Positions 21,632 to 33,394 of a DNA stretch of 64,000 bases are shown piece by piece. Made by a program: the position numbers and the translations under genes. The notes beneath the pieces are model-generated. The model saw only the letters and a program-made list of their open reading frames with translations, was not told the DNA's origin and ran no database searches. Within the stretch, counting starts at the first letter, position 1, and the number at the start of each line of letters is the position of its first letter. Origin of the DNA: Phaseolus vulgaris (taxonomy: Eukaryota; Streptophyta; Magnoliopsida; Fabales; Fabaceae); the NCBI RefSeq assembly GCF_000499845.2, contig NC_023758.2, positions 18,579,984-18,643,983 of the forward strand, given 5' to 3'.

Positions 21632-21918
21632 TATAACGACGGTTCCACTTGGAACCGTCTTTAAAAATGCACACATATAACGACGGTTCCTAGAGGAACC
21701 GTCGTTGAAAGTCACATTAAATTTTTTTTTGGGGAATAGAAGCCACTTTTAACGACGGTTTTACCAACCGTCGTTAAAAGTTAATACCTTTTAACGACGG
21801 TTCCCAGAACCGTCGTTAAAAATTCATACCTTTTAACGACGCCTGTAATAACGACAGTTCTGGAACCGTCTTTAAATGTCGATTTTAACCGTCGTTAATT
21901 TACCTTTTTGTACTAGTG
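21632..21918 (+). repeat. CACTA 3' sub-terminal repeats and terminal inverted repeat
   Basis: Five or more palindromic units of the type AACGACGGTTCC ... GGAACCGTCGTT, then TTTTGTACTAGTG. They mirror the 5' end, though the repeat number and spacing differ. Confidence 0.85.
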
Positions 21919-23292
21919 CTTAAAGGAGGACACAAAGACTTTTTTATTCAAGATGGCTTTCTTTTTAAAGGAAAACGTCTTTGTGTTCCCCAATGCTCTA
22001 TTAGATTATCTCTTGTTAGAGAAGCTCATGAGGGGGGTTTAATGGGACATTTTGGGGTTGCTAAAACTTTGGATGTGTTGCATGAACATTTCTTTTGGCC
22101 TCATATGCATAAACATGTTCATAGTTTGTGTGATAAATGCATAGCTTGCCGCAAAGCTAAGTCTAAAATGCATCCCCATGGTCTATATACTCCTCTTCCT
22201 ATCCCTTCAATGCCTTGGGTAGATATATCTATGGATTTCATCTTAGGCTTACCTAAGACATCAAAGGGAAAGGACTCCATTTTTGTGGTAGTGGATCGTT
22301 TTTCAAAGATGGCTCATTTTATTGCTTGCCACAAAGTGGATGATCCATGCCACATTGCAAACCTCTTATTCCAAGAAGTGGTTCGCTTGCATGGGATTCC
22401 TAGGTCTATAGTGTCCGATAGAGATCCTAAGTTCTTGAGTCACTTTTGGAAGACCTTGTGGGGCAAGCATGGAACTAAGCTTTTATTTTCTACCACTTGC
22501 CACCCACAAACTGATGGTCAAACCGAGGTGGTGAATAGAACTTTGGGACAACTATTGAGATGCTTTATTTCGGGGAATCCTAGAGTGTGGGAGAATTTAC
22601 TACCCCATGTGGAGTTTGCATATAACCGAGTAGTAAATTCTACCACCTCCCATTCTCCTTTTGAGGTGGTCTATGGGTTTAATCCCCTAAAACCTCTTGA
22701 TCTTCTTCCTATTCCCCTTCTTGGAGATGTCTTGTGCAAAGATGGGGATGAAAAGGCTTCTTTTGTGAAAACTTTGCATAAAGACATCAAGAAGAGAATT
22801 GAGAAGAAGGTTGGCAAGTATGCTGAACTTGCCAATAAAAGCAGAAAAGCATTGTTGTTTGATGAGGGCGATTGGGTTTGGCTTCACTTGAGGAAGGATC
22901 GTTTTCCTACTCAAAGGAAGTCCAAACTAATGCCTCGAGGGGATGGACCTTTCCAAGTCCTCAAGAGGATTAATGACAATGCTTATGAGTTAGATATGCC
23001 TGATACATTCTTAGGTAGTCATACTTTTAATGTCAACGATCTCACTCCTTTTTCTGTAGGTCTACAGAATTCGTGGTCGAATTCTCTCCAACTCGGGGAG
23101 TATGATGGAGATCAAGCTCAAGAGGACATGGAGGCCAATCAACAAGATCAAGACGAGGTGGAGGCACAAATAGAAGACGCCCATGGAGGTCATAGTCCAC
23201 CTCAAAGGATTACAAGAAGCATGTTCAAAGTTTTGGGAGCTAGAGGACATTTATTTTTTCTTTTTGTAATTTCTTTAGTTGAAGGTGCTTAG
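21919..23292 (+). pseudogene. A2 pol fragment: integrase
   Basis: This continues the frame interrupted at 14096. The zinc domain ([17 protein letters not shown]), the catalytic core (first Asp in DISMDFIL, second in SDRDPKF, Glu in GQTEVV), the C-terminal domain GPFQVLKR and the LTR-encoded tail with TRSM are all intact and open to the stop. It differs from A1 by scattered single changes. It is a fragment because gag, protease and RT are gone and the CACTA element splits it. Confidence 0.85.
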
Positions 23293-24069
23293 AGGGAAAC
23301 ATTAGAAACCTCTTTTGTTTTAGCATCTTTTAGGCTTTAGTTAGGAGCTTTAGGGGGGGTGTATTAGTAGATAGGTGTAGGAGTAGAATAGGAGGTGCCA
23401 AAGTGAAGGAAAGAGTCACACCTTCCTCATGCATGGAATTGGCGCCGGTTCTAGAATGTTTTAGGAGGGAATTTTGAAATTGTTTAGCTTGCATTTTCAG
23501 CACCTTAGGCTATAAATAGAGGTGCTCTCTTTGTAAAATTCAGATTGGAATTAATCTAAGAAAACTCTACTCAAATTTTGAGTGAACTTTGGAGAGCTTT
23601 TGGAGCCTTCTTCTCTAGTCTTATCTTGATGGATCAATGGAGTCCTCAAGTGGCGGCATCACTCTCATCTAGGAGCATTCCACACTTCTAGTGGCGAGAT
23701 CATCCATCCTCCTTCCATCTTCATGAGCATTTCTTCTCTCCTTCCTTTCTCCTCTTTCTATTGTTTGTGAAATCCATACTATTGTTTGTGAAATCCTTTC
23801 TCCTTGCTGTTTTTATGAGTTTTTGGTTCGGCAGTTTTATAATTCTGTCCATTCATCTTGTTCCTTTGCTTTTCTTGCTCATTTGTTTGGTTCAATTTGA
23901 CTACAATTGGTTCATCCAAATGAGTTTGGGATTTGGTACTAGTTTTTGGTGAGTTCTTGTCTTAGAACAATGATCCAACTCTAAGAAAAGTGCCTCTATA
24001 ATGTCCAACTCAAGGTGATTCCTAAGAAGGTCAAGAACCTTTCTCTATATGGCTAGTGGAATCACATCA
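23103..24069 (+). repeat. A2 3' LTR (967 bp)
   Basis: TGATGGAGATC to ATCACATCA. It is collinear with the A1 LTR apart from about 30 bp changed near 23760 (a short local duplication of TTGTTTGTGAAATCC). TATAAATA lies at 23513-23520. Confidence 0.85.
23513..23520 (+). promoter_or_regulatory. TATA box in A2 LTR
   Basis: TATAAATA in GGCTATAAATAGAGG, the same context as in A1. Confidence 0.6.
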
Positions 24070-24724
24070 GGTAAGGTCTAGTCTTCTTGATAGGTGCTGG
24101 AATTGGAGAATTAGAACCTTCATTATAAGGGGAACAAAGACAAAGGCAGAATCAAACACTTTCCCAAATCACCACAAACACTTGGAAGGCCGAACAAGCA
24201 AAGACAACCAAGGAAGTGCCAATAGAAAAAAGAGGATCAACAAAGGGAGTTTTCTTAATTTCTTTTCAACTTAGTTTGTGTTAATTACTTATTAATTACG
24301 TACTTAGATGGTGAGTGCGTCTTCAATGGCTCAAAGTGTCCAACAAGCCTCACCTAGGGCCGACTAGTGTAGAGTTTTAATTAGCAACTGTTAATTGTTT
24401 TTAATTACATAACTTGCTTCTTTAGTCACGCTTTGCATGTGTGGTTGGTTTGTTTAAGTTTTGTTGAATCGTCTAGCTTTATTAATTAGTTAGCTAGCAT
24501 TGTTTTCTTGCATTGAAAATCTAATTTCTCAACTTCATTGTGTTCTAAGTAGTTTACTAAGAGAGAGTTTTGTGTGAAGACATTGAGGGATAGTTTTTGG
24601 CTAAGGCAAAGGCTTGGTACTTAAGTAGTCCTTTGAGACTCACCTCCCTTACCTGGAAAACTACCTTCTTTGACTTTCCTAAATTTTCTCAAGGTAAAAT
24701 ACTTGAATACACAAAACTTTAGCC
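24070..24724 (+). other. B leader, second part
   Basis: Untranslated leader of B between the end of A2 and the gag start. AT-rich; no supported gene. The first bases (GGTAA) would be the target site at which A2 inserted. Confidence 0.65.
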
Positions 24725-27700
24725 ATGTCTTCTCCTCACTCTCCAAAGTCTATTGAAAGTGAAGTAAAATCTATAAAATCTCTTTTTGAAAGAAGTTTCA
24801 CAAGCTGTGCAAATGATTTCTTTTAGACAATTGGAGAATGAGACAAAAATTAATGAATTGGCTAAAGCCCAAGAAGAGAAATCCCAAAAATCACCAAAAT
24901 CAAAGAAAACTCATACTCATGCATCTAGGAGTAATGAGTCTCTAGGGGAGGGGAGCCTTAGAATTAATGACTATTACCAACCACCCCCTAGAAGGAATAG
25001 GCAACGGGAGCAAGAGGGGCCAAGGGAAACTAGAGTAGACCCACCTCACTTCCATGGTAAGGAGAATGTAGAAACCTACCTAGATTGGGAGATGAAAGTA
25101 GAACAACTCTTTGCTTGCCATAGGGTGAGTGAAGAACGTAAGGTACCCCTAGCCACCCTTAGCTTCCAAGGGAACGCCATGTATTGGTGGACCTCTCTCG
25201 AAAGAGAAAGGCGTCTTCATAGGGAACCTCCCATTACATATTGGAATGACCTTAGGGGAGCCCTAAGATGCCGCCACATACCTTCCTACTACCATAGGGA
25301 GTTGATGGACAAGCTCCAAAGACTCCAACAAAAGAACATGAGTGTGGAAGAGTATAGGCAAAAAATGGAGCTCTACATGATGAGAGCATCCATTAGAGAA
25401 GAGGAGGATACCACAATAGCTAGGTTCCTTAGTGGCCTATCACTTGAGATAAGAGATAGTGTAGAGCTCTTACCTTACCAAGACTTGAATGACTTGGTTC
25501 AACTTTGCATTAAAGTTGAGCAACAAATCTTACGCAAAACGTCAAGTCAAAAGGTGAGCCCTTACTCTATATTTTATCCCAAGAAAGAGTTTAGAAGGGA
25601 GGGTAGTACATCAAAAGATAAACCAAAAGAACCTACCAAACCCTTCACCAAAGAAGCCTCCACCCCACCCATCCGAGCTAGAGATGTTAAGTGTTTCAAG
25701 TGCTATGGTAGAGGGCATGTGCAAGCACAATGTCCAAACCAAAGGACTTTGTTTCTTAAGGGTGTAGATGAATACACTAGCGGCGAGGATGAGCCTAGTG
25801 AGAGAGAGGAAGGGGGAGAGGATGAGAGGGTAGCTCCACTAGAGGGAGAATTGCTTATGATTAGGAGAACCTTCAACAATCACCCTAGCACATCCATTGA
25901 AATACAAAGAGAGAACATATTTCATACAAGATGCAATGTTTTAGAAAACATATGTTCCCTCATTGTGGATAGTGGATCTAGTTGTAATTGTTGTAGTGCT
26001 AGGATGGTGGAAAAGCTTAAGCTACAAGTAGTTCCTCACCCAAAACCTTACAAACTTCAATGGCTTAATGAAAATGGGGAACTACATGTAGACAAGCAAG
26101 TGGAAATCAAGTTTTCCATAGGGAACTACAAAGACAAAGTTTTATGTGATGTAGTACCTATGGAAGCTTGCCATATCTTATTAGGGAGACCATGACAATT
26201 TGATAAGAAAACCTTGCATGATGGTCTCACTAACGAGATTTCCTTCACCCACAAGTATAAAAAGTTTGTACTTAGTCCTTTACCACATTCTCAAGTGGTG
26301 AAAGACCAAATACAAATGAAACAAAAGAGGGATGAGGAAAAAAAAAAAAGAGCGCTAGAAAAAGAGAAAATCCTTAGGGATAGAAAGGCGTGGGAGAAGA
26401 GTGTTCCTTCCCACAAGGTTGCTCAACAAAAGAAGCCTTTTGAAAACGTTTTAGAAAATTTGCTTCTCGTTGAAAAACCAAGCCTTGTCCTTTGTAAAGG
26501 AATACTTACATGCACTGCCACGAGTAGTGAACTCATGAATCTACCTCCTCAAATAGAAAACCTTTTAAGTGAATTTGAAGACCTATTCTCTAATGAGGGT
26601 CCCATTGGGCTCCCTCCCCTTAGAGGTATAGAACATCAAATTGACTTCATTCCGGGGGCAAGCCTACCAAATAGGCCTGCTTATAGAACAAACCCCGAGG
26701 AAACAAAGGAGATAGAATCACAAGTTCAAGACTTGTTGGAGAAGGGTTGGGTTCAAAAGAGCCTAAGCCCTTGTGCTGTACCTGTCTTGTTGGTGCCCAA
26801 AAAGGATGGAAAATGGCGCATGTGTTATGATTGTCGAGCAATCAACAACATCACCATCAAGTATAGGCATCCAATCCCAAGGCTTGATGATATGCTTGAT
26901 GAATTACATGGGTCAACTCTATTCTCCAAAATTGACCTTAAAAGTGGATATCACCAAATTCGAATCAAAGAGGGTGATGAGTGGAAAACCGCTTTTAAGA
27001 CCAAATTTGGATTATATGAGTGGTTGGTGATGCCCTTTGGACTCACTAATGCCCCAAGTACATTCATGAGGCTCATGAATCACACCTTGCGAGATTGCAT
27101 AGGTAAATATGTAGTAGTTTATTTTGATGATATCCTAGTATATAGTAAAACCCTAGAAGACCATCTAAGTCACCTTAGGGAAGTTCTTCTAGTGCTTAGG
27201 AACAATAGCCTTTTTTGCAAATAGAGATAAGTGTACCTTTTGTGTAGATAATGTAGTTTTCTTAGGCTTCATAGTCAACAAAAAAGGGGTGCATGTAGAT
27301 CCCGAGAAAATCAAAGCCATCCGCGAGTGGCCTACTCCACAAAATGTAAGTGATGTAAGGAGTTTTCATGGGTTAGCTAGCTTCTATAGAAGGTTTGTAC
27401 CTAATTTCTCAAGCCTAGCTTCTCCTTTGAATGAACTTGTTAAAAAAGATGTTGCATTTTGTTGGAATGATAAGCATGAGCAAGCCTTCCAAAGGCTAAA
27501 AGCTCAACTCACCAATGCACCAATTCTAGCTCTTCCAAATTTTCCCAAAACTTTTGAGATAGAATGTGATGCATCGGGGGTAGGCATAGGTGTGGTATTG
27601 TTGCAAGGTGGACACCCCATTGCTTTTTTTAGTGAAAAACTCCATGGTGCCACCCTCAACTATCCCACCTATGACAAAGAGCTCTATGCTCTTGTGCGAG

Positions 27701-29466
27701 CCCTAAAGACTTGGGAACACTACCTTGTGTCCAAAGAATTTGTCATCCATAGTGATCACAAGTCTTTAAAATATTTAAAGGGCCAACACAAGCACAACAA
27801 GAGACATGCTAAATGGATGGAATTTCTTGAACAATTTCCTTATGTAATCAAATACAAGAAAGGAAGCACCAATATAGTGGCCGATGCTCTTTCAAGACGG
27901 CATACACTCTTTTCAAAATTGGGTGCCCAAATTCTTGGATTTGATCACATAAGAGAGCTTTACCAAGAAGATCAAGACCTTTCATCCATCTATGCCCAAT
28001 GTCTACATAGAGCGCAAGGAGGTTACTATGTGTCCGAGGGATATCTTTTTAAAGAGGGAAAACTTTGCATTCCCCAAGGAACACATAGGAAACTCCTTGT
28101 CAAGGAATCACATGAGGGGGGACTCATGGGCCATTTTGGAGTTGACAAGACTCTAGACCTTTTAAAAGCAAAATTTTGTTGGCCACACATGAGGAAAGAT
28201 GTCCAAAGACATTGTTCTAGATGCATATCATGTTTAAAAGCCAAGTCTAGAACAATGCCTCATGGACTCTACACCCCTTTGCCGATTGCAAATGCTCCTT
28301 GGGAAGACATTAGTATGGATTTCATTTTAGGACTTCCTAGGACTGCAAGAGGCCATAACTCTATCTTTGTGGTATTGGATCGTTTTAGTAAAATGTCCCA
28401 TTTTATTCCTTGCCACAAGGTAGATGATGCTCAAAATATTTCTAGACTCTTCTTTAGAGAAGTGGTGAGACTTCATGGTCTCCCTAGAAGTATAGTATCC
28501 GATAGAGATCCCAAGTTTATCACCCACTTCTGGAAAACTCTTTGGGGCAAACTTGGAACAGGACTACAATTTTCAACTTCTTGTCATCCTTAAACGGATG
28601 GCCAAACCGAAGTAGTCAATAGATCTCTTGGGACTATGCTTAGGGCTATCATGAAGGGCAACCATAAATCTTGGGATGAGTATCTTCCCCACATTGAATT
28701 TGCTTACAATCGAGTAATTCACAAGACTACTAATGCTTCTCCTTTTGAAGTAGTATATGGTTTTAATCCTCTCACACCCATGGATTTGTTACCTCTTCCT
28801 AATCCACAAGAATTTGTGCATAAGGAAGGAGTAATCAAAGCCGACTTTGTAAAGAAAATGCATGAGAAGATTAAACTCCAAATACAACAACAAAATGAGA
28901 AGTACACAAAATATAACAATAAAGGGAAGAAGGAAATAATTTTTGAGGAAGGAGACTTAGTTTGGCTTCACCTTCGAAAAGATAGATTTCCAACTCAAAG
29001 GAAGTCCAAACTAAGTCCCCGAGGTGATGGACCCTTTCAAGTCCTCAAGCGAGTCAATAACAATGCATATAAATTGGACTTACCTCTTGAATATGGAGTT
29101 CATGACACTTTTAATGTAATTGATCTTTCTCCATTTGTAGGTACCAATGACGATGATGAGCTGGATTTGAGGACAAATCCTTTCCAAGGGGGAGGGGATG
29201 ATGGAGGAGGGCCAAGCACATCTCACCATGGAAGCCAAGACCCAAAGCTAGACCGTGTTGAGCGTCTAGACTCAAGGAAGGAGCGTCTAGGACGTGATGA
29301 TGGAAGGCTGCACATGGAGCGTCTAGGAGGAGACCTAGACCGTCTAGGCCCTATGACAAGGTCAATGGCTAAGCACATTCACGCCCAATTGGATGAAGCC
29401 ACGGATGGAAGAGAGAAAGCCTTGTACATGTTACATGGAGGCCCATTAGGGGTGCTTAGTAATTAG
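24725..29466 (+). pseudogene. B gag-pol polyprotein (CRM-like), four lesions
   Basis: Gag starts at ATG 24725 (MSSPHSPKS) and contains the retrotransposon gag domain and a zinc knuckle CFKCYGRGHVQAQC near 25700. Protease has LIVDSGSS near 25965, RT has YFDDILVYS near 27120-27150, RNase H has IECDASG near 27560, and integrase has its zinc domain near 28110-28240 and core motifs DISMDFIL and SDRDPKF. The tail from 29199 lies in the 3' LTR and ends with an RSMAKHI motif. Lesions are a one-T insertion in a T-run near 24785, a TGA near 26193 where Trp is expected, a one-T insertion near 27212, and TAA at 28591-28593 where Gln is expected. Domain order is complete, so it was recently functional. 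Confidence 0.88.
29184..29198 (+). promoter_or_regulatory. B polypurine tract
   Basis: CCAAGGGGGAGGGGA touches the TG of the 3' LTR and lies within the pol frame. This is the expected primer for plus-strand synthesis. Confidence 0.75.
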
Positions 29467-29890
29467 AGTAGTGTTAGAAAGCATAAATGAGTGACCATTC
29501 TAGAAACTTGTTTACTTGTCCGGTCATGAGCACATGTGCCATGTGCCTTGTCATTTTGCATTTCATTTGACTCTCATTTCATTAGGAATTAGCTTAGCTT
29601 TCACGGCCCTATAGCCTATAAATAGGAAGGCCATCTCTTGTATTTTCCAAGATTATTGTGAGTAAAGTTATGCTGCCCATATTGTGCCAAGCTTTGCTTC
29701 TACCTAGATTCTAGGCTCTAATCTTCACATCCTTCACCTCTCATTGGGCTGGCCGAACCTCCCAACTTCCATACACACCATGCACCTTCAAGATTACCAT
29801 AGCTCTTAGGAGGATCTTGCACATACACATCCATGGCTTCTGCACCATCTTTCACATGATTCTAAGAAGAACTTCATGAATTTTCCATCA
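29199..29890 (+). repeat. B 3' LTR (692 bp)
   Basis: It begins TGATGGAGGAGGGCC right after the purine tract CCAAGGGGGAGGGGA (29184-29198) and ends TTTTCCATCA before CTATC. TATAAATA lies at 29617-29624. Confidence 0.88.
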
Positions 29891-30660
29891 CTATCCACCC
29901 AACTTGATTAAAGCCAAAACCCAACCAAGATCAATTCCTTTTGCAAGCAGACTTTTCACACCTCATTTTGGATGCATTTGTGACATATCCCCACCAAGAT
30001 TGCTCAAAAACCATGACTTCACTTCTTAACCAATTTTGCTACCAAGGCAAAGAAAGCCAATCCACCCAACTTGTTTATGCCAAAATCCAACCAAGATCAA
30101 TTCCTTTTGCAACCATACTTTTCACACCTCATTTTGGATGCATTTGTGACAATTCCCCACCATGATTGCTCAAAAACCATGACTTCACTTATTCACAAAT
30201 TTTGCTAGCAAGGCAAAAAAATTCCAATCCACCAAACTTCACTAAGCCAAAACCCAACCAAGATCAATTCCTTTTGCAACCAAACTTTTCACAGCTTATT
30301 TTGGATGCATTTGTCACAATTCCCCACCAAGATTGCTCAAAAACCATGACTTCACTTATTCACAAATTTTGCTAGCAAGGCAAAAAAATTCCAATCCACC
30401 AAACTTCGCTAAGCCAAAACCCAACCAAGATAAATTCCTTTTGCAACCAAACTTTTCACAGCTTATTTTGGATGCATTTGTCATAATTCCCCACCATGAT
30501 TGCTTAAAAACCATGACTTCACTTTTTCTCCAATTTTGCTACCGAGACACAAAAACCAGGCCAAGTGACCAAACTTGGCAAAGCCAAAACCCAACGATGA
30601 TCAATTCCTTTTGCAACCAAACTTTTCACACCTCATTTTGCATACATTTTTTACACTTCC
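29891..30660 (+). repeat. Satellite array 2a, about 4.7 monomers
   Basis: The same 165-bp monomers as array 1 and the same orientation. It starts with CTATC (the B target duplication) and ends with CTTCC next to duplicated LTR sequence. Confidence 0.9.
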
Positions 30661-30845
30661 TGATATGATTCCACTAGCTAGATATAGATGTTTCTTTGAC
30701 ATTTTATGGAATCAACTTGAGTTGGAGAATTAATAGGCACTCTTAATAGAATTTGATCAATGTTCTATGTTTCAATAACTCACCAAAACTTGCACTAAAC
30801 ACCAAACTTTTCACACCTCATTTTGCATACATTTTTTACACTTCC
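30661..30845 (+). repeat. 185-bp duplication across a satellite/LTR junction
   Basis: Bases 30661-30808 repeat the end of the A4 LTR (30846-30993). They are followed by 37 bp of satellite ending CTTCC, after which the LTR starts again. The shared word ACCAAAC in the LTR (near 30986) and in the satellite marks the probable crossover point. Confidence 0.85.
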
Positions 30846-31880
30846 TGATATGATTCCACTAGCTAGATATAGATGTTTCTTTGACATTTTATGGAATCAA
30901 CTTGAGTTGGAGAATTAATAGGCACTCTTAATAGAATTTGATCAATGTTCTATGTTTCAATAACTCACCAAAACTTGCACTAAACACCAAACTCACATGG
31001 AAGATCCATTTCTTGCCAATTGAACCGCTTAAAAGGTGCACAAATGTAAATGAACCGAAAAGAATGCTTCAAAACTGAATTGAACCGAACAAATCAATAA
31101 GAAGTGAAGCAGAATCAAACGGAACCAGCCAAGGAGAAGATGAACCGAAGCATATTAAAAAATAAGCTAAAAACACTGAATCAAAATGCTAGAAAAGGAA
31201 CCTAAGACATGTTTTAGCTTCATATGAACATGGAGATCAAATGAAAAGATGAAGAAGAGAGGAACTTATGAGAATGGAGAGCTTGGTTGATGGTCACACC
31301 ACTTGAAGTGTGAAGGCTCCAAGATAAGTGAGCAAATGCCGCCACTTGGGAGAACCAAGGCACTCAAGATAAGACAAGGTAGAGGAGAAGACAAAGTTCT
31401 CACACAATTCTCTCTCAATTTGAGTAGAGTTTCTCTATAGCCAATTTCCAATCTGCATTATGAAGGACCTAAGCCCTCCTTTTATAGGAGCAAGGGCTGG
31501 TCATGAAGCTTACAACACAAGCTAACCAAAAGACTCCTTAAGATGCTTTACAAAAGACACCTTCTAGAAAATGCCAAACTAAAGCCTAAAGATGCTTTAC
31601 AAAAGAGGTATCTAATGTTTCCCTCTAAGCACCTTCCTAAAACCTATGTATTTAAACATTCTATATTATTTACAAATTTATACAAAAGAAACTATAAAGA
31701 GAGATATTTAAATGAAGCCTATTCTTGAAAGCTTGTAGACTTCTTTGGCTTTAGGCTTGATCCTCTCTTTATTTTATGTCTTCTTTTAATTTTGAAAATA
31801 CTAGAAGGAAGAACATCAAATGTGTAGGTGAATGCCCTCTTCCTTCATTAATAAAAGCCTCCTTTATTTGACTTTCATCA
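30846..31880 (-). mobile_element. A4: CRM-like solo LTR, minus strand
   Basis: It starts TGATGAAAG when read on the minus strand from 31880 and ends ATCATATCA. It is flanked by CTTCC (30841-30845, 31881-31885), which is a satellite word. It resembles the A3 LTR (shared GAAACTCTACTCAAATTG-like and AAGTGGCGGC words). No internal region is present, so the rest was lost by LTR-LTR recombination. Confidence 0.87.
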
Positions 31881-33394
31881 CTTCCCCACCAAGATTGCAC
31901 AAAAACCATGAGTTAACTTTTTCACCAATTTTTTTACCATGCCACAAAAAGCCAATACACCCAACATGGCTCAGCCAAAACCCAACCAAGATCAATTCCT
32001 TTTGCAACAAAACTTTTCACACCTCTTTTGGATGCATTTGTGACAATTCCCCACAATGATTGCTAAAAAACCATGACATCATTTATTCACCAATATTGCT
32101 AATAAGGAACAAAAATCCAATCCACCCAACTTGTCTAAGCCAAAACCCAACCAAGATCAATTCCTTTTGCACTCAAACTTTTGACACGTCATTTTGGATG
32201 CATTTGTGACAATTCCCCACCAAGGTTGCTCAAAAACCATGACTTCACTTATTGACCAATTTTGCTAGCAAGGCACAAAAAGCCAATCTACCCAACTTGG
32301 CTCAGCCAAAACACAACAAAGATCAATTCCTTTTTGCAACCAAACTTTTCACACCTCATTTTGGATGCATTTATGACAATTTCCCACCAAGATTGCTCAA
32401 AAACCATGACTTCACTTCTTCACCAATTTTGCTACCAAGACACAAAAACTAGGCAAAGCGACCAAACTTGGCTAAGCCAAAACCCAACCAAGATCAATTC
32501 CTTTTGCAACCAAACATTTCACACCTCATTTTGCATACATTTGTGACACTTCCCCACCAAGATTGCTCAAAAACCATGACTTCACTTTTTCGCCAATTTT
32601 GCTACCAAGCCTCAAAAAGCCAAGACACCCAACATGGCTAAGCCAAAACCCAACCACGATCAACTCCTTTCGCAACCAAACTTTTCACACCTCATTTTAG
32701 ATGTATCTGTGACAATTCCCCTCCAAAATTGCTCAAAAACCATGAATTCACTTTTTCACGAATTTTACTACCAAGACACAAAAACAACGCCAAGCGACGA
32801 AACTTGGCTAAAGCAAAACCCAACCAAGATCAATTCCTTTTGCAACAGAACTTTTCACACCCCCATTTTGCATACATTTGTGAGAATTCCCCACCAGTAT
32901 TGCTCAAAAACCATGACTTCACTTATTCACCAATTTTGCTAGCAAGGCAAAAAAAGCAATCCACCCAACTTGGCTATGCCAAAACCCAACCAATATCAAT
33001 TCCTTTTTTAACAACACTTTTCACAGGTCATTTTGGATGCATCTGTGACAATTCCCCACCAAGATTGCTCAAAAACCATAACTTCACATATTCACCAATT
33101 TTGCTACCAAGGCACAAAAAGCCAATCCACCCAACTTGGCTAAGCCAAAACCCAACCAAGATCAATTCCTTTTGCAGCCAAACATTTCACACCTCATTTT
33201 GCATATATTTGTGACACTTCCCCACAATGATTGCTAAAAAACCATCACTTAATTTTTCGCAAATTTTGCTACCAAGCCTCAAAAAGCCAATACACCCAAC
33301 ATGGCTAAGCCAAAACCCAACCAAGATCAATTCCTTTCGCAACCAAACTTTTCACACCTCATTTTGGATGTATTTGTGACAATTCCCCACCAAG
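31881..33394 (+). repeat. Satellite array 2b, about 9 monomers
   Basis: A continuation of the plus-oriented satellite. It includes the variant monomer with GACACAAAAAC ... AAGCGAC near 32440 and 32770. Open frames of up to 161 codons here are repeat artefacts. Confidence 0.9.

Larger units (their letters stand above)
14097..21918 (+). mobile_element. Complete CACTA (En/Spm) transposon, 7822 bp
   Basis: The ends are CACTAGTACAAAA and its inverted copy TTTTGTACTAGTG. It is flanked by the 3-bp duplication CTT (14094-14096, 21919-21921), and the empty site can be read in A1 at about 7955-7962. Sub-terminal palindromes with AACGACGGTT and AACCGTCGTTAAAA lie at both ends. It encodes TNP2 and a spliced TNP1-protease gene, both open. 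No stop or frameshift was found in either gene, so it could be autonomous. Confidence 0.93.
13970..24069 (+). mobile_element. A2: CRM-like element, 5' truncated, split by CACTA
   Basis: From about 13970 the sequence matches A1 from the end of RNase H onward, and it ends with an LTR at 24069. Everything 5' of this (LTR, gag, protease, RT) is missing and the left edge joins the B leader, so a deletion followed insertion. The B leader resumes at 24070. The CACTA transposon occupies 14097-21918. Confidence 0.82.
12076..29890 (+). mobile_element. B: full-length CRM-like element with nested insertions
   Basis: A complete Ty3/gypsy element lies between direct CTATC duplications (12071-12075 and 29891-29895) within satellite DNA. 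Its LTRs are 693 and 692 bp and differ at about 17 positions by my manual alignment (about 2.5%). It has a primer-binding site, leader, gag-pol and purine tract. The leader is split by A2, which in turn holds the CACTA element. Without insertions B would be about 7.7 kb. Confidence 0.88.
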
